Source of the DNA: Campylobacter sp. TTU_617
GTDB lineage: Bacteria; Campylobacterota; Campylobacteria; Campylobacterales; Campylobacteraceae
Length of the DNA: 64,000 nucleotides
Assembly (NCBI RefSeq): GCF_016599045.1
Contig: NZ_JAENKV010000002.1
Coordinates: 121,481 to 185,480 of the forward strand
Reading direction: 5' to 3'
The position numbers and the translations under genes are program-made. Every line of letters starts with the position of its first letter. The stretch's first letter is position 1. Under the pieces are notes generated by a model, which saw only the letters and a list, made by a program, of their open reading frames with translations, was not told the DNA's origin and searched no databases. This document shows, one piece after another, positions 18,923-28,406 of the stretch.

Positions 18923-20260
18923 TTAAATAAGTAAAGGCGCGATAAAAAATCCTAAAGTAACAGCAATTACGATAGCTAAAACGCCTGGAATGAAAAAAGA
19001 GTGATTGAAAATAAATTTTCCAATTTTTGTTGATCCTGTATCATCCATTTGCACTGCACCCAAAAGAGTTGGATAGGTTGGAAGAACAAAAAGAGCAGAA
19101 ACAGCCGCAAAACAAGCTACTAACATATAAGAGTCATGCGGATTAGTAGCTGAAATTCCTAAAGCAGCCATAATAACTGGCACAATAGCTTTTGCAGTAG
19201 CTGCTTGAGAATATAAAAGCATACTAGCAAAGAAAAATGCAACTGCAAGCATAGCTGGAGTTTGTTTAACCCAATCACCTGCTATTTCTTTAATCCCTGC
19301 TTCGTGAGCACTTACGAAAGTATTGCCAAGCCAAGCTACGCCAAATACACAAACACAAGCTGTCATACCTGATTTAAAAACGCTTGTTTCAATTATTTTA
19401 GATGGTTCAACTTTGCAAAGCCAAGTGATTAAAGTTGCTGCAGTAAGTAAGAAACTCATAATAGCTGCATCTCTTGGTATAATCACTGGATCGATCCATT
19501 TGATATTATTTGATATTGCTGTGGCATAAAGAACTACAGCTAATACAGCGATTAAAAAGATTGCCACAGAAAGTTTAGCACCCGGTTTATTTTCAGCATG
19601 TAAAACCTCATTTGGATCTTTAACAAGACCTGCTTTTAATCTTTCTTGATAGATTGAACATTTGCTTAAATCTAGAGGTGTTATAAGACTTATTATTAAA
19701 GCTGTAACCATACAAGCAATAAAAGTTGTTGCAATCCAAATTCCTAATAAAGTAGGGTAATTCCAACCTAGTGGTTCTAATACCCCACTCATATAAACAA
19801 CAGCAGCACTTACAGGACTTGCGGTAATTCCAATTTGAGATGAAACAACCATTAATGATAAAGGAACACTTGGTTTTATGTTTTGAGATTTTGCTACGTC
19901 TATAACCACAGGCATTAAAGAAAATACAGCATTTCCAGTTCCTGCAAGAATGGTTAATAACCAACCGCAAGCTGGAGAAAGATAGTTTATAAATTTAGGG
20001 TTAGCTCTTAAAAGCCTTTCTGTCATTTTTACCATGTAATCAAGACCGCCTGCTTGTTGCATAGCAGAGATTGCTGCAATAGCAGCAGCAATAATTAAAA
20101 TAACATCCCAAGGAATACTTCCTGGTTTAAGCCCTAGGAAAAGACCTAAAATCACAACTCCTAATCCACCAGCATAGCCTATAGCGATTCCACCTAAGCG
20201 AATACCAATAAATATTGCACCAAGAAGAACAACTATTTGCAAGATTATATCTAAGCCCAT
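18923..20260 (-). CDS. dcuA: Anaerobic C4-dicarboxylate transporter DcuA
   Basis: 445 residues, hydrophobic throughout with about ten or more membrane segments. It begins GLDIILQIVVLLGAIFIGIRLGG and has the conserved GTGNAVFSLMPVVIDVA and SQIGITASPVSAAVVYMSG blocks near residues 106-160. It exchanges aspartate or fumarate for succinate across the inner membrane. It follows aspA by 9 bases, so the transporter and the enzyme that makes fumarate from aspartate are co-transcribed, a pairing well known in Campylobacter. Confidence 0.96.
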   Translation of the reverse strand: MGLDIILQIVVLLGAIFIGIRLGGIAIGYAGGLGVVILGLFLGLKPGSIPWDVILIIAAAIAAISAMQQAGGLDYMVKMTERLLRANPKFINYLSPACGWLLTILAGTGNAVFSLMPVVIDVAKSQNIKPSVPLSLMVVSSQIGITASPVSAAVVYMSGVLEPLGWNYPTLLGIWIATTFIACMVTALIISLITPLDLSKCSIYQERLKAGLVKDPNEVLHAENKPGAKLSVAIFLIAVLAVVLYATAISNNIKWIDPVIIPRDAAIMSFLLTAATLITWLCKVEPSKIIETSVFKSGMTACVCVFGVAWLGNTFVSAHEAGIKEIAGDWVKQTPAMLAVAFFFASMLLYSQAATAKAIVPVIMAALGISATNPHDSYMLVACFAAVSALFVLPTYPTLLGAVQMDDTGSTKIGKFIFNHSFFIPGVLAIVIAVTLGFFIAPLLI

Positions 20261-20269
20261 GGAAATCCT

Positions 20270-21676
20270 TTATTTCTCTATACTTGGATTTAACATATGT
20301 TCAGGAGTTAGATATTCATCTAACTTTTCTTTGGTTAAAAGTTTTCTTTCTAAAACAATATCAGCTACTTTTTTTCCAGTTTGCAAAGCTTCTTTAGCAA
20401 CTGATGCTGAGTTTTCATAACCTATATAAGGATTTAAAGCTGTTACTAAACATACAGAATTTAGCATAGTTTCTTTGCAATTTTCTGGATTAGCTGTTAA
20501 ATGTTTTATAGCTTTATTTGCTAAAGTTAGCATTGCATTTTCTAATAAAACCAAAGAATTAAATAAAGCATAAGCAATTCCTGGTTCAAAGGCGTTAAGT
20601 TCGAATTCTCCTCTTTCTGAACAAAGCGAAATTGTAACATCATTTCCTATTACTTCATAGCAAGCCTCTCCAACAACTTCAGGAATAACTGGATTTACTT
20701 TTCCTGGCATAATGGAACTTCCTGGTTGTAATTGAGGTAAGTTAATTTCACTTAAACCACATCTTGGACCAGAATTCATAAGTCTTAAGTCATTCACAAG
20801 TTTAGAAAGTCTAACTGCAGCAGTTTTTAAAGCACCACTAACATGAACAAAATCACCTGTATCTTGAGTGGCTGCTATAAAATCTTCAGCGGGTTTAAAA
20901 GTAGTTCCTGTAATTTCGCTAAGATATTTTTCAACTAAATTTTTATAGTCTGGATGACAGCAAATTCCAGTTCCTATAGCAGTTGCGCCTAGATTAAGAT
21001 AAGTCATTGACTCTCTTGCTTTTGTTATTTTTTCTATATCACTTTTTATATAAGTTGCAAAAGCGTTAAAAGTATTTCCTAAAGTAGTTGGAACCGCATC
21101 TTCAAGCTCTGTTCTTCCTATTTTTAAAATATTTTTATATTCTTTAGCTTTGATTTCTAATTCATTTTTTAAAATTTCCATAGCTTTTAATAAATCACCC
21201 ATTTTAGCATGAACTGCAACTTTAATAGAGCTTGGATAAGTATCATTTGTCGATTGTCCGAAATTTGTATTATCATTTGGATGAAGATATTGATATTCTC
21301 CTTTTTTATGTCCCATCATTTCAAGAGCAACATTTGTTATAACTTCATTTACATTCATATTGGTGCTTGTTCCAGCTCCACCTTGTATCATATCAACAAC
21401 AAATTGATCTAAAAATTCTCCATTGATAATTCTATCACAAGCCTTTGCTATAAAATCAGCTCTATTGGCTTCAATCATTCCTAAATCTTTATTAGCTAAA
21501 GCAGCTGCTTTTTTAACTTGTGCAAAAGCTTTAATAAAATAAGGATATTCTTTTAGTTTTCTTCCGCTCATTTGGAAATTTTCCAAAGCTCTATAAGTTT
21601 GAATTCCATAATAAACATCATTAGGAATTTCTAGTTCTCCGATAAAATCATGTTCTTTTCTTAAACTCATTGTCAA
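20270..21676 (-). CDS. aspA: Aspartate ammonia-lyase
   Basis: 468 residues of the fumarase/aspartase superfamily. The signature GSSIMPGKVNPVIPEV lies near residue 322, and other conserved blocks are GAGTSTNMNVNEVITN and TNDTYPSS. It converts aspartate to fumarate and ammonia, feeding fumarate respiration and the citric-acid cycle in bacteria that use amino acids as main carbon source. Start: the ORF opens with Met-Thr-Met; the second ATG (21670) is nearly as good. It is first in the aspA-dcuA operon. Confidence 0.97.
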   Translation of the reverse strand: MTMSLRKEHDFIGELEIPNDVYYGIQTYRALENFQMSGRKLKEYPYFIKAFAQVKKAAALANKDLGMIEANRADFIAKACDRIINGEFLDQFVVDMIQGGAGTSTNMNVNEVITNVALEMMGHKKGEYQYLHPNDNTNFGQSTNDTYPSSIKVAVHAKMGDLLKAMEILKNELEIKAKEYKNILKIGRTELEDAVPTTLGNTFNAFATYIKSDIEKITKARESMTYLNLGATAIGTGICCHPDYKNLVEKYLSEITGTTFKPAEDFIAATQDTGDFVHVSGALKTAAVRLSKLVNDLRLMNSGPRCGLSEINLPQLQPGSSIMPGKVNPVIPEVVGEACYEVIGNDVTISLCSERGEFELNAFEPGIAYALFNSLVLLENAMLTLANKAIKHLTANPENCKETMLNSVCLVTALNPYIGYENSASVAKEALQTGKKVADIVLERKLLTKEKLDEYLTPEHMLNPSIEK

Positions 21677-21742
21677 GCCTTTCTTTTGGAATAATTTATT
21701 ATAAAAAATAGATTTATAATAAATATTATAATAGAATCATAG

Positions 21743-21775
21743 TTAATAATTAATTAATAAAAAATTAATTATTAA
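21743..21775. repeat. 13-bp perfect inverted repeat between aspA and ung
   Basis: Arms TTAATAATTAATT (21743-21755) and AATTAATTATTAA (21763-21775), with a 7-base spacer. It lies upstream of the divergent aspA and ung promoters. In so AT-rich a region it may be chance, a cruciform or a regulator site. Confidence 0.5.
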
Positions 21776-21851
21776 TTTTTTATTGTATTAATAAAAAAAT
21801 AATTTAATAATAAATATTTTTTTACAGATATAAAAACTATTTTTATTTTGC

Positions 21852-21857
21852 TACAAT
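21852..21857 (+). promoter_or_regulatory. Likely ung promoter -10 box
   Basis: TACAAT in TTTTGCTACAATTTT, 37 bases before the ung ATG, with the TGC extension common in Campylobacter promoters. Confidence 0.5.
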
Positions 21858-21894
21858 TTTATTAAATTTTTCAAAGTATTTTTTAAGGATAATA

Positions 21895-22593
21895 ATGGAA
21901 AATTTAAATATTAAACTCCACCAAATTAAAATGAATGATGATTGGAAAGAATTTTTAAAAGATGAATTTTATAAACCATATTTTTTAGAGCTTAAAAGAA
22001 AATATGTAGAAGCTATAAAAGAAAATAAAATTATATATCCACCATCTAATTTAACTTTTAATGCTTTTAATCTTACTCCTTTGTATTCTTTAAAAGTTAT
22101 TTTAATCGGACAAGATCCTTATCATCAACCAAATCAAGCTATGGGTCTTAGTTTTTCTGTTCCAAATGGGGTTAGAATTCCTCCAAGTTTAATAAATATT
22201 TATAAAGAATTAAATAATGATTTAGGTATAAGTATCCCAAAAAGTGGCGATTTAAGTTCTTGGGCTAAACAAGGAGTTTTGTTATTAAATTCTATTCTTA
22301 GTGTAGAAGCAGGAAAAGCAGCAAGTCATAGTCAGTGGGGATGGCAAGAATTTAGTGATGCTGTAATTTCTAATTTAAATGATAGAAGAGAAAATCTTAT
22401 ATTTTTACTTTGGGGTAATTTTGCTAAAAGCAAGAAAAGATTAATTGATTCACAAAAACATTTTATACTAGAAGCTGCTCATCCTAGTCCTTTGGCTGGA
22501 AATAAATTTTTAGGATGTAAGCATTTTTCTAAAGTTAATGAAATTTTAAAAAAACTAGGAAAAACACCTATAAATTGGGATTTAAATTTCTAA
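21895..22593 (+). CDS. ung: Uracil-DNA glycosylase
   Basis: 232 residues, family-1 UDG length. The catalytic motif VILIGQDPYHQPNQAMGLSFSV (Asp in GQDPYH) is near residues 68-89 and the DNA-intercalation loop HPSPL is near 198-202. It removes uracil from DNA at the start of base-excision repair. It is alone on the plus strand, with TTTTAAGGATAATA before the ATG. Confidence 0.97.
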   Translation: MENLNIKLHQIKMNDDWKEFLKDEFYKPYFLELKRKYVEAIKENKIIYPPSNLTFNAFNLTPLYSLKVILIGQDPYHQPNQAMGLSFSVPNGVRIPPSLINIYKELNNDLGISIPKSGDLSSWAKQGVLLLNSILSVEAGKAASHSQWGWQEFSDAVISNLNDRRENLIFLLWGNFAKSKKRLIDSQKHFILEAAHPSPLAGNKFLGCKHFSKVNEILKKLGKTPINWDLNF

Positions 22594-22606
22594 AAATTAT
22601 TTTAAA

Positions 22607-22637
22607 AAATTCTTAATAGAATTTCTATTAAGAATTT
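22607..22637. terminator. Bidirectional terminator between ung and the 22636 gene
   Basis: A 14-bp perfect stem (AAATTCTTAATAGA / TCTATTAAGAATTT) with a 3-base loop between convergent genes. A T-rich run follows best on the minus strand. It touches the last stop codon of the minus-strand gene. Confidence 0.75.
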
Positions 22638-23136
22638 ATCTAAATAAATTTTTAAAATCTGTAGTTTGTGTATTGTAGATTGTATTATTACCTATAGATC
22701 CAGTAGCTATAATACTTGCTAGTTGTGCGAGAATGGTTTTAATCTCATCTCTTTTATCTTCTATATAAGATAAAATTCCTTCATATCCGTTATTTTCGAG
22801 CATTAATAAAGGATTTGTGATTTCAAATTCAAACAATTGTTCTCCAGCATAGACATTAAAAATATTTCCAAATAAAGTCACACTCATAAAAGAGCAATTT
22901 TGAATTAAAGATGCAACATTAGCATCTAAGGTTCTTTTTTGTATGTCATCAAGATGATTAAGCTCTAATCTTTGATTTATATTTTGAGAAACTTTTTTTA
23001 AGGTTAGATCTAAAACTTGCAAAGCCCCGATAAAATCATTAGCATCATTAATTTGAGAGCAAATTCGTTTTGCTTCAAAACGACTCATTTCTTTTACTTC
23101 ACCTAGATGTTTTTTAAGTGTATTTAATCCATCCAT
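22636..23136 (-). CDS. Conserved protein of unknown function (Cj1650-type)
   Basis: 166 residues, soluble, mainly helical, with no signal peptide. Visible features are an N-terminal helix (TLKKHLGEVKEMSRFEAKRICS) and a central VTLFGNIFNVYAGEQLFEFEI region. I do not recognise a domain with certainty. By gene order it matches C. jejuni Cj1650, next to the Mla-type transporter genes. A link to flagellar export chaperone partners is possible from general size and shape, but the sequence does not show it. Confidence 0.6.
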   Translation of the reverse strand: MDGLNTLKKHLGEVKEMSRFEAKRICSQINDANDFIGALQVLDLTLKKVSQNINQRLELNHLDDIQKRTLDANVASLIQNCSFMSVTLFGNIFNVYAGEQLFEFEITNPLLMLENNGYEGILSYIEDKRDEIKTILAQLASIIATGSIGNNTIYNTQTTDFKNLFR

Positions 23137-23178
23137 TTTTGTCCTTCAATTAATATTTCTAAAAATAGAAAGCAAATA

Positions 23179-23772
23179 CTATTCCTTTATTTGTATAGAA
23201 TCATTAATCCATATAATTACTTCATTGCTTAATTTATTACAACCTATTTCAAAGGCTTTAAGAATTTCTCTTGGAGTATTATTTGTAATTTTTTCTTTGA
23301 TGGTAAAATACTTATGAGATATTAAAGCATTATTTTTTACATCAATTAAATTAAGACTTATATTTATTTTTGCGTAATTATCATTTTCTTTTAGAATTTG
23401 TTCAAAAGAGTCTATACGTCCTTCTAGTACAATATCAGCATTTATTTTGCTATGTTTTCCAATTAAAGTTTTAAAAAGATGACTTCTTTCTAATTTATCT
23501 AATAACATAAAACGTAATAAATTATTAGGAGTATCCGCCCAAAAATGATAAGCATAAATGTCACTTATATCATCTTTTATATAAGTTATATTTTTTGAAT
23601 TTAAATATAAAGGAAGATCAAGATCTAAAATTTTTAGGGTTTTATCTGTGGTTTTAAAACTTTGATTAAAATCTTGTTCATTGCTTTTTAGTATAAATTC
23701 TTGAGATATATCTGTAGTTTTAATTGAGCAAGCACTTAAAAATACCAATATAAATAATAATATAGCTTTCAT
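23179..23772 (-). CDS. ABC-type transport auxiliary lipoprotein of the Mla-like system
   Basis: 197 residues with lipobox LSAC (Cys15). The mature part has the pattern of ABC-transport auxiliary lipoproteins (PqiC/LetC-like): strand (TLKILDLDLPLYLNSKNITYI), then WADTPNNLLRFMLLDKLERS, then ADIVLEGRIDSFEQI. It abuts the MlaD gene end to start, so it is the last part of an MCE transporter operon moving lipids between the two membranes. Confidence 0.82.
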   Translation of the reverse strand: MKAILLFILVFLSACSIKTTDISQEFILKSNEQDFNQSFKTTDKTLKILDLDLPLYLNSKNITYIKDDISDIYAYHFWADTPNNLLRFMLLDKLERSHLFKTLIGKHSKINADIVLEGRIDSFEQILKENDNYAKINISLNLIDVKNNALISHKYFTIKEKITNNTPREILKAFEIGCNKLSNEVIIWINDSIQIKE

Positions 23773-24660
23773 TTATTCTCCTGGTCCCAATTTTGGCTTA
23801 TTGTTTTTAAATATCAAATCTGATGGACTTCTTCTTAAATCTTTTAAGAGTTGATTACTTTCTAAAAGTAAGATTTTAAAAAGTTCTAAATTAGAGAGCA
23901 AAGAAAAACGTAGATCATCGAAGTTTTCAAGTTTATCATCGGTTTTTTTAATAAGATTATTAAACAAAGTAGAACTATTATTGATATTTTCAAGACTTAA
24001 TCTAGCATTTTTAGATAAAATACTCACTTCATCTGCCATTATCCCTAGTTTTTTGCTTGTGGTTATGAGATTTTCATTTAAAAGATCAAAATTTTGATTG
24101 ATATTTGAGCTTAGTGTAGCTAAATTTTGCAAAATAAGTTCTACGTTTTTTAAATTTTTATCACTCAGTAAAATTTTTGATTTATTATCGGCTGTTTTTA
24201 CAAGAGAAAAAATATGCTCACTTTGTTTATCGATCGCTGTAAAAAAGCTTTCTTTAAATTTTATAATAGGAATGTATGTTTTTGTACTTATTAATTTTTT
24301 AGAATTTTTACTTCCGCCTTGAAGTTGGATAAATTTAAGCCCTGTTATGCCTTGAAGTTGTAAAGTAGCGAAAGTGTCTTCTTTTATAGGGGTATTTTTT
24401 TTCACTTTAATAAGTATATTAACACTTAAATTATCTTTTTCATCAATACTAATTTTTTCAACATTTCCTATCTCAACCCCTAAAAGTCTTACAGGTGCTT
24501 TTACGCTTAATCCTGCCACAGATTCTTGAGTGTGAATTTCATAAAAGCTAAATTCTTCATCTTTTGAATATCCTTCAAACCATATTATAAAAATAAAACT
24601 AAAAAAGAATACACCAAAGACAAAAAATCCTATCCAAAAATAACTTGCCTTATTTTCCAT
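23773..24660 (-). CDS. mlaD: MlaD-like MCE-domain substrate-binding protein
   Basis: 295 residues. There is one N-terminal membrane segment (about 8-29) and then an MCE domain around residues 36-115 with the family pattern VAGLSVKAPVRLLGVEIGNVEKI and TFATLQLQGITGLKFIQLQGG. A long helical tail follows that would form the tube beyond the hexameric ring. It works with MlaF and MlaE encoded just upstream (2-base gap). This corresponds to Cj1648. Confidence 0.9.
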   Translation of the reverse strand: MENKASYFWIGFFVFGVFFFSFIFIIWFEGYSKDEEFSFYEIHTQESVAGLSVKAPVRLLGVEIGNVEKISIDEKDNLSVNILIKVKKNTPIKEDTFATLQLQGITGLKFIQLQGGSKNSKKLISTKTYIPIIKFKESFFTAIDKQSEHIFSLVKTADNKSKILLSDKNLKNVELILQNLATLSSNINQNFDLLNENLITTSKKLGIMADEVSILSKNARLSLENINNSSTLFNNLIKKTDDKLENFDDLRFSLLSNLELFKILLLESNQLLKDLRRSPSDLIFKNNKPKLGPGE

Positions 24661-24662
24661 AA

Positions 24663-25385
24663 TTACTCCATAAATCTTTGATAAAGCTTTTTATTTTGGG
24701 TTTTAAGTTCTTCACAAGTTCCCATAAAAGCGACTTTTTTATCTTCTAAAATGATAAAGCGATCAAGTAGGGTTTTCATACTATCTTTATCGTGGGTTAC
24801 TAAAATAATATTTAAATTAAAACTTTTTTTCAAATTTAAGATGAGTTCATCAAAAGCACGGCTACTATAAGGATCTAATCCTGAAGTTGGTTCATCTAAA
24901 AATAAAAGTTTAGAATCAAGTGCTAAAGCTCTGGCAATAGCTACTCTTTTTTGCATACCTCCACTTAATTCGCTAGGGTAAAGATTTAAAACATTTTCAT
25001 CAAGACCTACCATTTTAATTTTCATATGAACAATTTCTTCAATTGCATTATAATCAAGCTTTGTGTATTCTCTTAAAGGAGTAGCTATATTTTCAAAAAC
25101 AGAAAAAAAACTAAAAAGTGCGGCAAATTGAAAAACAACTCCCCATTTTTTTTGTAAAATTAGAGCATTTTTTTCACTAATACCTTTTAATTTGAAGCCT
25201 AAAATTTCGTATTCTCCCCCATCAAAATGCTCTAAAAGAAGCATTTGTTTTAAAAGAACTGACTTTCCGCTTCCACTTCCGCCCAAAATTCCAAAAATTT
25301 CATTTTCTTTAATTTCAAAATTAACTTTATCGTGGATAAGTTTTGTTCCAAAATAGGTTGTGATATTATGAGCTTTTATTATCAT
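24663..25385 (-). CDS. mlaF: MlaF-like ABC transporter ATP-binding protein
   Basis: 240 residues: Walker A GGSGSGKS at 35-42, signature LSGGMQKRVAIARAL near 140-154, Walker B LLFLDEPTSGLD near 160-171, and a switch His in LVTHDKD. It powers the MlaE permease. Its start overlaps the mlaE stop by one base. Confidence 0.94.
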   Translation of the reverse strand: MIIKAHNITTYFGTKLIHDKVNFEIKENEIFGILGGSGSGKSVLLKQMLLLEHFDGGEYEILGFKLKGISEKNALILQKKWGVVFQFAALFSFFSVFENIATPLREYTKLDYNAIEEIVHMKIKMVGLDENVLNLYPSELSGGMQKRVAIARALALDSKLLFLDEPTSGLDPYSSRAFDELILNLKKSFNLNIILVTHDKDSMKTLLDRFIILEDKKVAFMGTCEELKTQNKKLYQRFME

Positions 25386-26497
25386 TAAAATCCAATTTTA
25401 GTTAAAAATACAGAAAATAGAGCATTAAATGCTATAATCCAAAAAATAGTATCAACAACACTTTTTGTTGTAAAAATTCCAATACTTTGAGTTGTTTTTG
25501 CTACATTAAATCCCCTAAAATTAGAAATAATCCCTATTAAAAATCCAAATATAGGAGCTTTAATAATCCCTATAAGTATATTTTTAAAATCAATAGCTTC
25601 TCTAAAGCGTCTTAAAAATTCTCCTGCATTTATATCAAGACTAAGTTTTGCAACAATTATACCCCCTAAAACACTTACAATATCGCTTATAATAACTATT
25701 AAGGGCATAGCGCAGACTAAAGCCATAACTCTTGGAATAACAATAAATTCAAAAGAATTAAATCCCATGGTATTCATAGCAGCAATTTCATCTGTAATCT
25801 TCATAACACCAATTTGTGCTGTATAAGAGCTTGCACTGCGTCCTGCTATAATAATTGCTGCTATAAGGGGTGCTAATTCTCTTGTAGCTGAAATTCCTAT
25901 TAAATCAACAATGAAAATATTAGCTCCAAATTGAGCAAGTTGGTAAGCAGCTTGATAAGCTAAAACAACTCCTACTAAAAAAGCGGTTAAAATTACAATA
26001 GGGAGAGCTTTTAATATAGAATCTTCTATGTGATATAAAAAGGCAATAAATCTAAATTTCTTAGGCTTAGCAATACAAAAGGCTAAAGAGCTAAAAAATG
26101 CACCTAGGAAATAAAAGAATTGTTTAAACGTCTTAAATAAATTTACACTTAATCTGCCAATATTTATAAAATAGTCTTTATAAGAGAATTTGTTTTGTTC
26201 TTTGGGGTAAATTCTTTTATAATTTTTTTCGCACAAATTAAAAAAATGAGAAAAATTAGAACTTAAGTTGAGTCTTTGAACTTTTATATTTTTTTGTGCT
26301 AAATCATATTCTAAAGCAAGAAAAAATCTTACTCCAGCAGTATCTATAAATTCTAAATGCGTAAAATCAATGATAATATTTTTTTGACCTAATTGTTTAT
26401 GAAGTTTAATTTTTGGAAGATTTGTTTTATCCCAAATTCCAAAAATTAAAAGTCTATCTAAATTTTCTTCTTCTTTAAGTTTAAAATAACAAGACAT
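25385..26497 (-). CDS. mlaE: MlaE-like permease with N-terminal STAS domain
   Basis: I place the start at 26497 (370 residues, MSCYFKLKEEENLDRLLIFG). The open frame runs back to 26584, but that would overlap tkt by 86 bases, whereas the chosen ATG begins one base after the tkt stop. Residues about 10-105 form a STAS-like domain (NIIIDFTHLEFIDTAGVRFFLALE). The rest is the MlaE permease fold with RELAPLIAAIIIAGRSASSYTAQIG. An N-terminal STAS fusion is unlike E. coli, where MlaB is separate. In C. jejuni this region is the iam locus. Confidence 0.9.
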   Translation of the reverse strand: MSCYFKLKEEENLDRLLIFGIWDKTNLPKIKLHKQLGQKNIIIDFTHLEFIDTAGVRFFLALEYDLAQKNIKVQRLNLSSNFSHFFNLCEKNYKRIYPKEQNKFSYKDYFINIGRLSVNLFKTFKQFFYFLGAFFSSLAFCIAKPKKFRFIAFLYHIEDSILKALPIVILTAFLVGVVLAYQAAYQLAQFGANIFIVDLIGISATRELAPLIAAIIIAGRSASSYTAQIGVMKITDEIAAMNTMGFNSFEFIVIPRVMALVCAMPLIVIISDIVSVLGGIIVAKLSLDINAGEFLRRFREAIDFKNILIGIIKAPIFGFLIGIISNFRGFNVAKTTQSIGIFTTKSVVDTIFWIIAFNALFSVFLTKIGF

Positions 26498-26498
26498 T

Positions 26499-28397
26499 TT
26501 ATAATTTAAGTAAAAAGTCACAAAGCTTTGAAACGCTAAAACCAAAATGTTCAAATACTTCTTTTTCTTTACCGCTTTCTCCAAAATCTTTTATGGTGTA
26601 AAGTTCATCACAAAATTCGTAAAGCTCATTAGAATTAGCTGCTTCTACGCCTATAACTTTACCTTTTAAAAGTCTTTCTTGATAATCTTTGTTTTGTTTT
26701 TTAAAAAGTTCATAGCAAGGCATAGAAATAACATTGCACGCGATCCCATTTTTTTCAAGCTCATTTGCACTTTCTAAACAAAGACTAACTTCACTACCAC
26801 TTGCTAAAAGGGTAAATTTAGCATTTTCATTTTCTTTAATTAAATAAGCTCCATTTTCTACATCTCCAAAAACAGGTTCTTTTAATGCTTTTAATTTTTG
26901 ACGCGATAATACAAAAGCACTTGGAGTATCAGCTTTTAAAGCAATTTTCCAAGCTTTTACATTTTCAACTCCATCTGCAGGACGAAAAGTTAAAAAATTT
27001 GGCATAGCTCTAAAGGTGCTAAGTTGTTCTATAGGCTGGTGAGTTGGGCCATCTTCTCCAACTCCTATACTATCGTGAGTAAAGATAAAAAAATGTTTTA
27101 TTTTCATTAAAGCTGCTATTCTTGCAGCAGGTTTTAGATATTCGCTAAAGATAAAAAATGTAGCAGAAAAAGGTAAAAATAATCCATATCTTGCAAAAGC
27201 GTTATTAATTGCTGCCATTGCGTGTTCTCTTATACCAAAATGGATATTTTTACCTTCTATAAAATCTCCCATATTGTGAAGTTCTGTTTTATTTGAAGGA
27301 CCTAAATCTGCACTTCCGCCTAAAAATCCTTTTAAATTTTTAGCTAAGATATTTAAAATTTCTCCATTACTATCTCTTGTAGCTAAGTCTTTGCCTTTGA
27401 AATCAGGAAAAGTAATTTTTGAAAAATCTGGATTTAAAAGTTCTTCTAATAATTCTTTTTTATCGCTATTTTTTAATTTTGCTTTCCATCTAGCTTCTTC
27501 TAAATCTCCAAGTTCTATAGCCCCTTCAAAACGAATTTTTACTTCTTGTGGAATTTCAAAACTAAGTTCAGGATTAAAACCTGAATTTATTTTAGCTCTT
27601 TTAATAATATCTATTCCTAAAGGAGCTCCGTGACTTTTATGCGATCCTTCAAGTTCTAAGGCTTTTTTTGCTATTTTTGTATTGGCTATGATAAGACTTG
27701 GTTTTTTACAATTTTTAGCCCAAATTAAAGCTTCATTAATAGCATTAAAATCGTGTCCGTCTATTTCTTGGACTTCAAAATTTTGTGCTTTAAAACGCAT
27801 TTTTACATTTTCGTTAAAAGCTAAAGCAGTATCGCCTTCTATGGATATATTATTGCTATCATAAATTAAAATAAGATTGTCTAGTTTATGCACTCCTGCC
27901 AAAGAACAAGCTTCATAAGAAATTCCTTCTTGTAAATCCCCATCTCCTAAAAAGCAATAAATTTTATGATCAATAAGATCTTCTCCTAGCAAAAAAGCTG
28001 CTTTTTTTGCTGCCATTGCAAAACCTACAGCATTAGCCACTCCTTGTCCTAATGGACCTGTGGCAATTTCTATACCTGGAGTTGAGATTTCTGGATGTCC
28101 TGGTGTTTTAGAATGAATTTGTCTAAAATTTTTAAGATCTTCTAAGCTTAAATCATAGCCACAAAGATGGAGGAAGCTATAAATTAAAGCACTTGCGTGT
28201 CCACCTGAAAAAATAAGTCTATCGCGATTAAGCCAATTAGGATTTTTAGGATTATGTTTTAGATGAAGACTAAGAGTTGTTAAAATATCAGCTAAACCTA
28301 AGGCAACTCCTGGATGTCCTGAGTTGGCTTTTTCTATCATATCAGCGCTTAAAAATCTTAAAGTATCTGCTTGTTTTTGAAGAATTTGTATATCCAT
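26499..28397 (-). CDS. tkt: Transketolase
   Basis: 632 residues. The thiamine-diphosphate motif is GDGDLQEGISYEACSLAGVHKLDNLILIYDSNNI (GDG near residue 150). The transketolase signature RDRLIFSGGHASALIYSFLHLCGY is near 58-81, and the pyrimidine-binding domain has GVGEDGPTHQPIEQL near 450. It moves two-carbon units in the pentose-phosphate pathway, which Campylobacter needs for pentoses and aromatic precursors. It is 9 bases after ispA and directly before mlaE. Confidence 0.98.
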   Translation of the reverse strand: MDIQILQKQADTLRFLSADMIEKANSGHPGVALGLADILTTLSLHLKHNPKNPNWLNRDRLIFSGGHASALIYSFLHLCGYDLSLEDLKNFRQIHSKTPGHPEISTPGIEIATGPLGQGVANAVGFAMAAKKAAFLLGEDLIDHKIYCFLGDGDLQEGISYEACSLAGVHKLDNLILIYDSNNISIEGDTALAFNENVKMRFKAQNFEVQEIDGHDFNAINEALIWAKNCKKPSLIIANTKIAKKALELEGSHKSHGAPLGIDIIKRAKINSGFNPELSFEIPQEVKIRFEGAIELGDLEEARWKAKLKNSDKKELLEELLNPDFSKITFPDFKGKDLATRDSNGEILNILAKNLKGFLGGSADLGPSNKTELHNMGDFIEGKNIHFGIREHAMAAINNAFARYGLFLPFSATFFIFSEYLKPAARIAALMKIKHFFIFTHDSIGVGEDGPTHQPIEQLSTFRAMPNFLTFRPADGVENVKAWKIALKADTPSAFVLSRQKLKALKEPVFGDVENGAYLIKENENAKFTLLASGSEVSLCLESANELEKNGIACNVISMPCYELFKKQNKDYQERLLKGKVIGVEAANSNELYEFCDELYTIKDFGESGKEKEVFEHFGFSVSKLCDFLLKL

Positions 28398-28406
28398 ATT
28401 TTACCT

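Noticed and set aside
19620..19970. 116-codon minus-strand ORF in dcuA
   Set aside because: It is an alternative frame of the same strand inside a clear transporter gene and its composition (Cys/Asn/Lys-rich) is not protein-like.
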